From assembly GCA_018662225.1 (NCBI GenBank), contig JABJGO010000022.1, forward strand, positions 1-50,046: DNA of 50,046 nt. The letters are read 5' to 3'. Shown piece by piece: positions 33,511 to 41,543 of the stretch. Numbering within the stretch: the first letter of the stretch is position 1; each line of letters starts with the position of its first letter. A model generated the notes under the pieces. That model was given only the letters and a program-made list of their open reading frames with translations, was not told the origin of the DNA and ran no database searches. Source of the DNA: Rhodospirillales bacterium. Lineage in GTDB: Bacteria; Pseudomonadota; Alphaproteobacteria; Rhodospirillales; Casp-alpha2. The translations under genes and the position numbers were made by a program.

Positions 33511-34920
33511 CTAGCGAGGCATCATACCGGGAGGCATACCACCACCGCCAATCATGCCGCTCATCATGCTTTTCATGCCGCCTTTACCCATCTTCTTCAT
33601 CATGGTGCTCATCTGTTTGAATTGCTTCATCAGACGGTTCACCTCCTGAACTGATGTGCCGGACCCAGCCGCAATACGCTTGCGCCGTGATCCGTTGATC
33701 AGTTTGGGATTCTTACGTTCTTTTTTGGTCATAGACCGGATGATGGCCTCTTGATGGGCGATCATCTTGTCGTTGACGTTGGCTTCGGCCATCTGCTTTT
33801 TGGCCTTATTGATGCCGGGGATCATACCCATGAGGGCGTTCATATCGCCCAGACCGCGAAGCTGCGTCAATTGGGCCGCCATGTCATCCATGGAGAACTG
33901 GCCCTTCATCATGCGCTTGGCGAGGCGCCCGGCCTCTTCTTCGTCGACGGCATCACGAGCTTTTTCGACCAGACCAACAACGTCGCCCATGCCCAGGATT
34001 GAACCTGCTACCCGGCCCGCATCGAAATTATCAAGGGCGTCGATATTTTCGCCGGTACCCATCAACTTGATAGGGCATCCGGCAACGGCGCGCATGGACA
34101 GCGCCGCACCGCCGCGGGCATCACCATCCACACGGGTCAGCACGATGCCGGTGACACCGATTTTTTCATTAAATTCACGGGCCACATTGACCGCGTCTTG
34201 CCCGGTCATAGCGTCGGTGACCAACAGGGTTTCTACAGGCTTGGCCACATCGCGAATGGCAGAGACCTCACCCATCAATTCCATATCAATATGGAGACGA
34301 CCGGCGGTATCGAGCAGCACCACGTCGAAGCCTTCCAGACGGCCGGTTTGCATGGCGCGTTTGGCGATGGCGACGGGTTGTTCGCCCATGACGGGGTTCA
34401 ATACCCGAACGTTCGTCTGCTCGCCCAGCACAACCAATTGCTGTTGAGCAGCAGGGCGGTAAACGTCCAGCGACGCCATCAACACTTTTTTCTTATCGCG
34501 CGTGGTTAGCCGCGCGGCGATCTTGCCGGTGGTGGTGGTTTTACCGGAACCCTGAAGGCCAACCATCAGGATGGCAACGGGTGGGGTACCCACCAGATTA
34601 AGGCCGCTGCCTGTTGGTAATATGGGCACGTCGGATGCGTCTGTTTCTACCGGGCCACCGTTAAGCATCTCAACCAGATGTTCGTGCACAATGGAAACGA
34701 CCATCTGGCCGGGGGTTACGCTGCGGATGACTTCTTCGCCGAGGGCACGTTCTTTGACGCCTTCAATGAAGTCTTTGACCACGGGCAAGGCCACGTCTGC
34801 TTCCAACAAGGCCACACGAATTTCGCGCAAAGCGCTTTCGACGTCGGACTCTGACAGAGCACCACGTTTTTTCAGCTTATCGAATATGCCGCCTAAGCGG
34901 TCGGATAATCCGTCGAACAT
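33511..34920 (-). CDS. ffh: Signal recognition particle protein Ffh (469 aa)
   Basis: Ffh binds SRP RNA and signal sequences and delivers nascent membrane proteins to FtsY. The N domain is followed by the GTPase domain with VGLQGSGKTTTTGKIA, DTAGRLHID and TRVDGDARGGAAL. The Met-rich M domain (about 330-469) ends in MMKKMGKGGMKSMM and GMPPGMMPR. The gene heads the operon down to leuD. Its receptor gene ftsY is at 46011, separated by the accessory island. Confidence 0.97.
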   Translation of the reverse strand: MFDGLSDRLGGIFDKLKKRGALSESDVESALREIRVALLEADVALPVVKDFIEGVKERALGEEVIRSVTPGQMVVSIVHEHLVEMLNGGPVETDASDVPILPTGSGLNLVGTPPVAILMVGLQGSGKTTTTGKIAARLTTRDKKKVLMASLDVYRPAAQQQLVVLGEQTNVRVLNPVMGEQPVAIAKRAMQTGRLEGFDVVLLDTAGRLHIDMELMGEVSAIRDVAKPVETLLVTDAMTGQDAVNVAREFNEKIGVTGIVLTRVDGDARGGAALSMRAVAGCPIKLMGTGENIDALDNFDAGRVAGSILGMGDVVGLVEKARDAVDEEEAGRLAKRMMKGQFSMDDMAAQLTQLRGLGDMNALMGMIPGINKAKKQMAEANVNDKMIAHQEAIIRSMTKKERKNPKLINGSRRKRIAAGSGTSVQEVNRLMKQFKQMSTMMKKMGKGGMKSMMSGMIGGGGMPPGMMPR

Positions 34921-35032
34921 TCGTTTCCGGCCTAATCAATACAAACAACGCAAAACGCGCCAGTGCGCGAAACTCGCGGACTGGCGTTGCCCCTTAAAGA
35001 CATAGCTATGAAGCAATGTGTTGAGCGGGCGG

Positions 35033-35061
35033 ACATTATGGCGCGGGCCCTGCCCTGTCAA
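35033..35061 (-). promoter_or_regulatory. Sigma-70-type promoter for the ffh operon
   Basis: On the minus strand TTGACA (35061-35056) and TAATGT (35038-35033) are 17 bases apart; CATAAT with 15 bases is an alternative -10. It lies about 110 bp upstream of the ffh start and is the best promoter match seen in the divergent gap. Confidence 0.6.
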
Positions 35062-35203
35062 GGCTTTCAGTGCCATCGCATTAACCGGAAATTGCGGTGG
35101 CGCAGGGCAACACACCATAAGGTTGCGTTAAGGTGGTATTTATTATTAGTTTAGCACGTAAAAAGGGCAATTACTTAATCGCGAATTTGAGGGATACCGA
35201 CCC

Positions 35204-35401
35204 ATGGTCATGAAAAACGCCACCAAACCAGCCAATGATGACATGCCGCAAGGTCGTCCAATTCTGCCGGATGCCATGAAGGGCCGTCCCGATGCCCGTG
35301 AGCTCAGGGCCTTTTTGAAATCCTATGAAGCCATTGACGATCCGGAATCGCGCGAAATGATCCGCAATGCGGTGTCCGCAGCGGCGGCTGAGTCGGCTTA
35401 A
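35204..35401 (+). CDS. Small conserved-looking hydrophilic protein (65 aa)
   Basis: A 65-residue soluble protein with no membrane segment: a Pro/Gly-rich first half (PQGRPILPDAMKGRPDAREL) and a helical second half (LRAFLKSYEAIDDPESREMI, then an Ala-rich end). A GAGGGA site stands nine bases before ATG 35204. I do not recognise a family. It is read away from ffh and 50 bp upstream of the Fe-S protein gene, so the two may share a promoter. Confidence 0.6.
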   Translation: MVMKNATKPANDDMPQGRPILPDAMKGRPDARELRAFLKSYEAIDDPESREMIRNAVSAAAAESA

Positions 35402-35451
35402 GCTGTCTAAACACGCTTGACCTGCGACATATTCCATATCCAGATTACGGT

Positions 35452-36147
35452 ATGGTGACTGTTTTAGATTCAATTGTCGCAGCGATCTCAGCCGCAGGCT
35501 TCAGCTTTCGCGGGGCGTTTCATCCCGCAGCGGGCCATCCCACACCGGATGATCAGGTGCCAGATGGCACAGGCACCGTGGTGTTGATCGGCAATGTGGG
35601 CAGCAGTATGTGGCCGTATTTTGAAGCCGGTCGTCGGGACGAGCCGGATGCACTTGATGCCTGGACGCGGCGTGCGTTGGCTGAACTGGTATCTGATCTC
35701 GGTACACTGTGTAACGGCATGGTGGCGGTCCATCCGTCGGACGGCCCGCCGTATAACCCGTTTCAGCAATGGGCCATGCGCGCTGACTGTGTCTATCCGT
35801 CACCCATTGGGCCGTTGATCCATCCCGATTACGGATTGTGGCACGCTTACCGGGGGGCTTTGCTCATAAATGAGGTGTTGGATCTACCCGATCCTGACAC
35901 CCGACCCAGCCCTTGTGATAGCTGTGAAGACAAGCCGTGCCTGAATACGTGCCCTGTTTCGGCATTCTCACCGGGTGCCTATGACACGAAGACCTGCGCC
36001 AATCATCTGGCCACACCCAAGGGCGAAGCGTGCCTCGCACAAGGGTGTCTGGCCCGTGGCGCCTGTCCCGTGGGGCAAGGTTACGCCAATATAGAAGCCC
36101 AAAACCGTTTCCACATGAGCATCTTCCGCGACAAATATGGCGGATAG
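35452..36147 (+). CDS. 4Fe-4S ferredoxin-domain protein, QueG-like C-terminus (231 aa)
   Basis: The C-terminal third carries eight-Cys iron-sulfur spacing: CDSCEDKPCLNTCPVSAF, then a second group CANHL, C-L-A-Q-G-C and GACPVGQ. This arrangement is similar to the ferredoxin part of epoxyqueuosine reductases. The N-terminal 150 residues contain VVLIGNVGSSMWPYF and a Trp/Pro-rich part, without the cobalamin domain of true QueG. Such proteins are annotated only as Fe-S binding. Likely an electron-transfer protein with unknown partner. No clear ribosome site before ATG 35452. Confidence 0.75.
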   Translation: MVTVLDSIVAAISAAGFSFRGAFHPAAGHPTPDDQVPDGTGTVVLIGNVGSSMWPYFEAGRRDEPDALDAWTRRALAELVSDLGTLCNGMVAVHPSDGPPYNPFQQWAMRADCVYPSPIGPLIHPDYGLWHAYRGALLINEVLDLPDPDTRPSPCDSCEDKPCLNTCPVSAFSPGAYDTKTCANHLATPKGEACLAQGCLARGACPVGQGYANIEAQNRFHMSIFRDKYGG

Positions 36148-36277
36148 TCACGTCACACGTAAAACTTTCCGGCTTTAGCCCAAACGCCGGTTCCGGTTAA
36201 AAAACGGACTGATACTCACAGATCAAATGATGCCTGCTGATAGCCAGAATCGGGCAGGGTTGCTTTTCTCCAGACGC

Positions 36278-36976
36278 TCAAGTTCGGTTACTATCTACAC
36301 GCATGAAGACCACATCGATTTGCAGTTGCCGGCCATGATGTTGAGAAAAGTAATTTTGCCAGACCATGAATGGCTCAAATCCCCATGCATGTAAGTCATT
36401 TAGAAAGCTAATGTACGTTTCTTCACCTTCGTACAAAGTAATCAGCGACAACTCCAATTGAATACCGACAATCTTTTCGAGATTCCCTTGAGCACCATCC
36501 AGTACGTTTCTTTCGAATCCTTGAGTATCAATTTTTAGAAAAACGTTCGCCGAAGATGTGCAGTAAGTCTCCCAAACGGCATCGATTGTCGTGATCGGTG
36601 TCGTCGCCTGTTCGATAATTCTTGCTCTGGGTATGGCTTCAATCAAATCCTTATGTGGAAGCATAAGCGAACTCATATCGGTCGCCTCGCATACATTAAT
36701 TGCGGTTTCTCCCAGTTCGCCGCCAATAGCCGTTCTGGGAGCAATGTCCCATTCATTATCACGCTGGGCCATCTTGGTTAGTTCAGCATGGGCACTGGGT
36801 AGGGGTTCGAATGAAATGATACGCCGTTTGTAACCAGCCTTGCGCAATCGATCACGCGTTTGGCCCAAATTTGCCCCCACATCCAAAAACAAATCCACGG
36901 AGAAATCGTCAAGGATACGATTTATCCTTCCATCAGGCGTATGTCGTAACTTTGGTGTTCTGGTGAGCCAACGCAT
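36278..36976 (-). CDS. FkbM-family SAM-dependent methyltransferase (232 aa)
   Basis: The SAM-binding motif LFLDVGANLGQTRDRLRK, then IISFEPLPSAH, and the later VFLKIDTQGFERNVLDGA and IVGIQLELSLITLYEG are the FkbM-family hallmarks. Members O-methylate sugars or polyketides and are frequent in surface-polysaccharide clusters, but no glycosyltransferases are nearby. The codons are AT-richer than those of the flanking genes, so this is probably an acquired single gene. It faces away from the DUF1538 gene. Confidence 0.85.
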   Translation of the reverse strand: MRWLTRTPKLRHTPDGRINRILDDFSVDLFLDVGANLGQTRDRLRKAGYKRRIISFEPLPSAHAELTKMAQRDNEWDIAPRTAIGGELGETAINVCEATDMSSLMLPHKDLIEAIPRARIIEQATTPITTIDAVWETYCTSSANVFLKIDTQGFERNVLDGAQGNLEKIVGIQLELSLITLYEGEETYISFLNDLHAWGFEPFMVWQNYFSQHHGRQLQIDVVFMRVDSNRT

Positions 36977-37322
36977 ATTTGCAGCCTATGCAGTTTGAAC
37001 GAGGTTATCTACATACAATATCCAACAAGCAATCTTCATCAAGAGTTCAACGTGAGGCATTTGACGTAATACACAAAATAATGGCTGCCTCAGGGCTATG
37101 GTAAAGTCTGCTATGGGAGGTGTCTTAATTGATCGGCAATCATCGTCTATTCACCCGCTGTTGTCGCGCACAGGGGGCATTCGTCCACCAGATCGAGGGC
37201 GGTCATGATTAACGCTGATAAGGCTTGATATTTGACGTAAGTCAATGAGCCGCCCCCTGGGTAGAGGTAGACTTACCTCTGTCTACTGTTGGGCATAATC
37301 TGCAACTGCGTGGAGAAGAGCG
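36977..37322. other. Non-coding gap upstream of the DUF1538 operon
   Basis: About 345 bp without a credible gene. It must hold the promoters for the FkbM gene (leftwards) and the DUF1538-PII operon (rightwards). The only clear structure is the dyad at 37263-37280, 43 bases before the DUF1538 start. Confidence 0.6.
37263..37280. promoter_or_regulatory. Dyad upstream of the DUF1538-PII operon
   Basis: AGAGGTA and TACCTCT are perfect 7-bp arms separated by GACT. An overlapping pair GTAGAC/GTCTAC (37267-37286) allows an alternative fold. It could be an operator or a leader hairpin. Confidence 0.45.
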
Positions 37323-39083
37323 TTGGCCCGCGAGATTCGATACGGGGACCTCGCTCGCGAGTTATCCCTAGAGCAAGTTTCAGTAAGTTACGGCGACTTA
37401 ACACCCGCTGTACAATACGATGACGCGGGTAACGTGATCCCGCATCGGCCAGAAAATCTCCATCTTACACCTACCAATATACAGCGGCTATTGGGGCCTT
37501 ACATTGGTGTAAGGCTCGGTAATCAGGTGAAGGCCGTCGTGCCACTGGCGCTTTACCTCATATTATTCCAGCTCTTAATTCTAAGGCAGGCAGTTGCAGA
37601 TTCCTGGATTATTACCGCTGGATTGTTCGCGGTCATCATTGGCCTGATGCTTTTCATGGAAGGTCTTAAGCTCGGCCTTATGCCGTTCGGTGAAACCATC
37701 GGCAATAATTTACCCAAGCGTGTAACCTTGCCCGTTGCCCTTACTGTTGCATTCTTATTAGGGATCAGCGTCACATTTGCCGAACCGGCCATCGGTGCTT
37801 TGAAGGCAGTGGGGATGTCTGTTGATCCCGTTCGCGCCCCCTATCTCTGGGCGCTACTCAACCAGTGGTCCGGTGTATTGGTGCTGATCGTCGGTATGGG
37901 GGTGGGGTTGGCTGCGGTGCTTGGGACCGTCCGATTCCTGAACGGATGGAGTCTCAAGCCCTACATATATCTCACGCTGGGGCCAGTGCTTGCTCTGACA
38001 TTTTGGGCCATGACAGATGCGGAACTGACTAAGATTCTGGGGCTTGCCTGGGATTGCGGTGCCGTCACCACGGGGCCTGTGACCGTGCCTTTGGTGCTTA
38101 GTCTCGGCATTGGTATTGCGTCAGCCGGCGGTACCGGAAAATCGTCACTTTCGGGATTTGGTATCGTCACCCTGGCATCGCTGTTTCCGGTTCTTGGCGT
38201 TATGTTATTATCCTTTTATCTGGCCGCGACGATCACACCTGAATCCATCGTTGCAGCGGCGGCGGTTATGGCGGTAGCAACAGAGGGCGTTGTGCCCTGG
38301 CACGAAACAACACCATTTGCCGAGGTTATCGGCGGTGTCCGGGCCATTGTGCCACTAGTCCTCTTTCTATTGGTGATTCTCAAGGTCGTCCTGCGCGAAA
38401 AGATTCATGAGGCGGGAATCGTTGCCTACGGACTGGTGCTGTGCGTGCTGGGCATGATTGTTTTCAATCTGGGGCTCAGCTATGGCCTATCCAAATTGGG
38501 AGGTCAGTCTGGTGAAATAATACCCGCCGCGTTCATCCAGCTCGATTACATTGAAGACTCCCCCCTGTACTTTTATGAGGTGGGTATCGCCATCGCGCTA
38601 TTTTTTGCGGCCGCATTGGGCTTTGGTGCGACCTTGGCAGAACCTGCACTGAATGCCCTGGGTATCACGGTTGAAAACCTGACCAACGGTGTGTTCAAGA
38701 AGCGTATGCTGCTCTATGCGGTTTCCATCGGTGTCGGATTTGGAATCGCTACAGGCGTGCTCAAGATTATCTATGATTTGCCCATCGGTTGGCTGCTCAT
38801 TCCTGGTTACGGGCTGGCGTTAATCCTGACCTATCTGGCGTCTGAGGAATTCGTCAACGTCGCATGGGATAGCGCAGGCGTGACGACCGGCCCCATAACG
38901 GTACCACTGGTGCTGGCCATGGGGCTGGGGTTTGGAAACGCTGTTGATGCGGTGGAGGGATTTGGAATCCTGTCCATGGCATCTGTGGGGCCCATCCTCA
39001 GCGTGCTTATAACGGGTGTTTGGGTTCAAGGCAGGGCGCGCCGAAAACGCGGGGCATCTGAACAAGAACCGGAGGCAACATGA
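37323..39083 (+). CDS. DUF1538-family membrane protein with internal duplication (586 aa)
   Basis: A multi-pass protein with two homologous halves (about residues 60-300 and 336-565). Each half has an AEPA motif after a helix (153-156 FAEPAIGALKAVG and 439-442 LAEPALNALGI). Each also has the AWDxxxVTTGPxTVPLVL block (242-259 and 514-531), followed by a GFGI segment and more helices. Such paired signature loops are typical of secondary transporters and channels, but the DUF1538 family has no known substrate that I can name. A soluble N-terminus of about 55 residues is present. It starts at TTG 37323 behind GGAGAAG; no ATG lies nearby. Its stop overlaps the first PII-like gene, so the PII proteins most likely regulate it. 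Confidence 0.85.
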   Translation: MAREIRYGDLARELSLEQVSVSYGDLTPAVQYDDAGNVIPHRPENLHLTPTNIQRLLGPYIGVRLGNQVKAVVPLALYLILFQLLILRQAVADSWIITAGLFAVIIGLMLFMEGLKLGLMPFGETIGNNLPKRVTLPVALTVAFLLGISVTFAEPAIGALKAVGMSVDPVRAPYLWALLNQWSGVLVLIVGMGVGLAAVLGTVRFLNGWSLKPYIYLTLGPVLALTFWAMTDAELTKILGLAWDCGAVTTGPVTVPLVLSLGIGIASAGGTGKSSLSGFGIVTLASLFPVLGVMLLSFYLAATITPESIVAAAAVMAVATEGVVPWHETTPFAEVIGGVRAIVPLVLFLLVILKVVLREKIHEAGIVAYGLVLCVLGMIVFNLGLSYGLSKLGGQSGEIIPAAFIQLDYIEDSPLYFYEVGIAIALFFAAALGFGATLAEPALNALGITVENLTNGVFKKRMLLYAVSIGVGFGIATGVLKIIYDLPIGWLLIPGYGLALILTYLASEEFVNVAWDSAGVTTGPITVPLVLAMGLGFGNAVDAVEGFGILSMASVGPILSVLITGVWVQGRARRKRGASEQEPEAT

Positions 39084-39478
39084 CAAAACGCGAAATCGTC
39101 GTACTGACGGACGTATCCCTGATTACTTGCGTCGTGCAACGTGGTTTGGCTGATAAAATTATTCAGGCCGCGCGCGCAGCGGGATCGCAGGGGGCCACAG
39201 TCAATTTTGCCAAGGGCATGGGTATTCGTGAACGCTTAGGCATTCTCGGCGTTGCTGTTGATGTGGAAAAAGAAGTAATCCACGTCGTGGTCTCCTCAGA
39301 ACAGCAGGAACGGGTGTTTGAGCAGATGTATCTTGCTGGTGAACTGGATACGCCTGGCATGGGTATCATGTACCTGACTCCACTGGAAAAAGCCGCCACC
39401 TATGTGCCGGAGGAGGTTCTTCAAAAATTGACGGCCAAAGCCGACCAAGGTGTAGATACTGGCGCACAGACTGAGTAG
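39080..39478 (+). CDS. PII-like signalling protein 1 (132 aa)
   Basis: A small ferredoxin-like trimeric PII fold: KIIQAARAAGSQGATVNFAKG leads into a T-loop at about 38-62, and the B-loop/strand part LDTPGMGIMYLTPLE is at 89-103. The Tyr51 that is uridylylated in GlnB is not present, so modification of the usual kind is unlikely. The gene overlaps the DUF1538 stop by 4 bases (ATGA) and precedes a second PII-like gene by 10 bases. PII proteins bind ATP, ADP or other nucleotides and gate partner transporters (AmtB-GlnK, SbtA-SbtB); by analogy this one should act on the DUF1538 protein. Confidence 0.82.
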   Translation: MTKREIVVLTDVSLITCVVQRGLADKIIQAARAAGSQGATVNFAKGMGIRERLGILGVAVDVEKEVIHVVVSSEQQERVFEQMYLAGELDTPGMGIMYLTPLEKAATYVPEEVLQKLTAKADQGVDTGAQTE

Positions 39479-39488
39479 GCACGGATTT

Positions 39489-39827
39489 ATGAAGATTGCT
39501 ACAAAAACCAAGCTCATCACCTGCATTCTGCCGCAAGGTAGTGGCATTGACCTTGTTGAGCGCCTATCGCGGGAACAGGGCATAAGTTCAGCCAATGTTT
39601 CGGCGGGAAGAGGTCGTGGTGCTGGACCGGTGGGCAGTATCGGCGCGTGGGATGAAATTGATATGCTGACGGTTACCGTTCCTGTGGAAAGGGCCGATGA
39701 GATTTTCGATTTTATCTTCCATGTTGGCGGTTTGGATCAGCCACGCGGTGGCATCATGTTCCAGCAAGCCGTTTCTCCTGTGACTGAGTTCAACTTACCT
39801 CATATCGAAGAGCCCCACGCCGATTAA
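39489..39827 (+). CDS. PII-like signalling protein 2 (112 aa)
   Basis: A second PII-fold protein, different from its neighbour: TKLITCILPQGSGIDLVERLSRE, a T-loop region of small residues (GRGRGAGPVGSIG, 40-52) and VGGLDQPRGGIMFQQAV as B-loop/strand. No modifiable Tyr in the T-loop. Two different PII-like genes behind one transporter gene suggest a mixed trimer or two separate sensors. ATG 39489 follows the first PII stop by 10 bases. Confidence 0.8.
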   Translation: MKIATKTKLITCILPQGSGIDLVERLSREQGISSANVSAGRGRGAGPVGSIGAWDEIDMLTVTVPVERADEIFDFIFHVGGLDQPRGGIMFQQAVSPVTEFNLPHIEEPHAD

Positions 39828-39918
39828 CACGTCTCCACTTGGTTGAATTGCTGAATACGCCAAGAAATACCTGATCATCAGTTTTAATGACGAATATGAA
39901 CCGCTATTTCAATGAAAT

Positions 39919-41310
39919 ATGGATGAGTTTATGATGGATTATCAATTTTTGTCATGGGCCATTTTACTTGGTGGGCTATCTGCTGCGTCGTTGCCTCTCG
40001 GATCAGTTTTGGGATTGAAGTGGCAGCCAGGCAATCGTGTTATCGGTGGCATGACTGCTTTTGGTGGCGGCGCTCTAATAGCGGCCTTGGCAGTTGAGTT
40101 GGTCGCCCCGACGACGATGCACCTGGTTCAAGCTGAGAACGCAGTTGCAAAAAATGAAGCCTCCCATCATCTAATTTATATGTTAATCGGAGCCATAATT
40201 GGCGGCGTAATATTTATTGCACTCGATAGTATTATTAATTCTCAGGGCGGTTTTTTACGAAAAACCTCGGCGACAATAGAATATTTTACCAACCGTAAAT
40301 CCGCCCGTAGGAAAACGATACTAGAGCATTTAGCAGGCAGTGAACTAATCAGGCACCTTCCGCTCAAAATCGTGGAAGAGATGGTCACCAAGGTAAATGA
40401 AAGAAGGTTCAAAGCTGGTGCTGTGCTCTTTGATGAAGGTGCTGATGGTGACGAAGTGTTTTTTATCGAATCGGGAACCGTCTCTATTACGAGGGGGGCT
40501 AAGGTTATAGCCCTTCTAACATCCGGCGATGTTTTGGGAGAAATTGCTCTTGTGACAGGCGCTCCCAGAACAGCGACGGCGGTTGCGAAAGATGATGTTT
40601 CTGCGCTTACCTTTCCGAAAGAGGATTTCGATGAATGGAGGTCACAATCTAGCGAATTTGATAAAGCAGCAACTATCCTGTCTGCCAGCAGACTAAAAGA
40701 GCTCGTTGATCGGGACGATATCGATATCGATGCAGGGCAGTGGGTGGACGAAGCGATGGCGTCATTGATAGAGGTAGCTGTAGTACCCACAGACGTACAG
40801 CTTCAAGAAGTCAGTAAGGAGCATGGCGGCGCCCCTGTAGCAATTTGGTTGGGGATTTTATTAGATGGAATTCCAGAAAGTTTCGTTATTGGGGCTGCGC
40901 TTGTCGTTTCTATTTCGGCTGCGGTATCGCAAAGTGGCGCTGACGCTATAACGTTAGGTTCTATTATTCCCTATACGCTAATAGCGGGGTTATTCCTTGC
41001 TAACTTTCCTGAAGCGATGAGTAGTTCAGTTGGCATGAAGAAGCAGGGCTGGAACAACCTCAGAATATTCTTTATGTGGTTTAGTTTGATGATTATGACG
41101 GCCATTGGCGCGGGTGTTGGCTATTGGTTAGGCGGCAGCGTGGATCATGGCGTAGTCGTTCTTATAGAAGGGCTTGCAGCTGGCGCTATGTTAACAATGA
41201 TCGCTGCAGCAATGATACCTGAGGCGGTTCATCTAGGGGGAAGCAATGTTACTGGATTATCAACATTATCCGGCTTTCTGGCAGCAATAGCATTTAAACT
41301 ACTCGAATAA
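39919..41310 (+). CDS. ZIP-like transporter with an internal cyclic-nucleotide-binding domain (463 aa)
   Basis: Three helices (about 10-33, 42-65, 85-108) are followed by a soluble CNBD (about 137-260). It carries AVLFDEGADGDEVFFIESG and the phosphate-binding cassette LGEIALVTGAPRTATAVA with its Arg. Five further helices (about 308-463) follow. Helix 4 holds LLDGIPESFVIGAAL and helix 5 ANFPEAMSSSVG, variants of the ZIP metal motifs HNxPEG/HExPEG in which the His are lost, and EGLAAGAMLTMIAAAMIPEAVH is close to the ZIP C-terminus. The CNBD sits in the helix 3-4 loop, where ZIPs have a His-rich variable loop. It is AT-rich. It could be a cAMP/cGMP-gated ion or metal transporter (inference). Confidence 0.82.
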   Translation: MDEFMMDYQFLSWAILLGGLSAASLPLGSVLGLKWQPGNRVIGGMTAFGGGALIAALAVELVAPTTMHLVQAENAVAKNEASHHLIYMLIGAIIGGVIFIALDSIINSQGGFLRKTSATIEYFTNRKSARRKTILEHLAGSELIRHLPLKIVEEMVTKVNERRFKAGAVLFDEGADGDEVFFIESGTVSITRGAKVIALLTSGDVLGEIALVTGAPRTATAVAKDDVSALTFPKEDFDEWRSQSSEFDKAATILSASRLKELVDRDDIDIDAGQWVDEAMASLIEVAVVPTDVQLQEVSKEHGGAPVAIWLGILLDGIPESFVIGAALVVSISAAVSQSGADAITLGSIIPYTLIAGLFLANFPEAMSSSVGMKKQGWNNLRIFFMWFSLMIMTAIGAGVGYWLGGSVDHGVVVLIEGLAAGAMLTMIAAAMIPEAVHLGGSNVTGLSTLSGFLAAIAFKLLE

Positions 41311-41355
41311 TTCTATGATTAAGACCGTAAGAGCAGTTTCTGAATTGTTGGGAAA

Positions 41356-41430
41356 ATGTCCGCGACGGGTCAGGAGCAGATGTCTAAGGGGCCCAAAATG
41401 AATTCCGCTTTCCGCCCTATTGCGGATATT
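41356..41430. repeat. Two degenerate TGTCCGC-type palindromic remnants
   Basis: Bases 41356-41383 (ATGTCCGC to GCAGATGT) and 41402-41430 (TTCCGC to GCGGATAT) resemble the better-kept palindrome at 49884-49911. They lie in the 233-bp gap between the ZIP-like and cyclodeaminase genes. A 31-codon frame across this stretch is not convincing. Confidence 0.45.
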
Positions 41431-41543
41431 TTCTCGAACAATGCTGACTCTAACCTTGAAATCCAACAGGTATGAGGCGCGTTAACCGCTCCCACTATTA
41501 ACCAGGAGGAGACATTGGAAGATGCTTCCTGTACGGTTCTACA

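Noticed and set aside
36169-36190. CCGGC/GCCGG hairpin between the Fe-S and FkbM genes as a terminator
   Set aside because: Five-bp stem, 12-base loop and no adjacent U-run; too weak.
41382-41477. A 31-codon frame in the gap before the cyclodeaminase gene
   Set aside because: No ribosome site; it overlaps decayed palindromic repeats and has no coding character.
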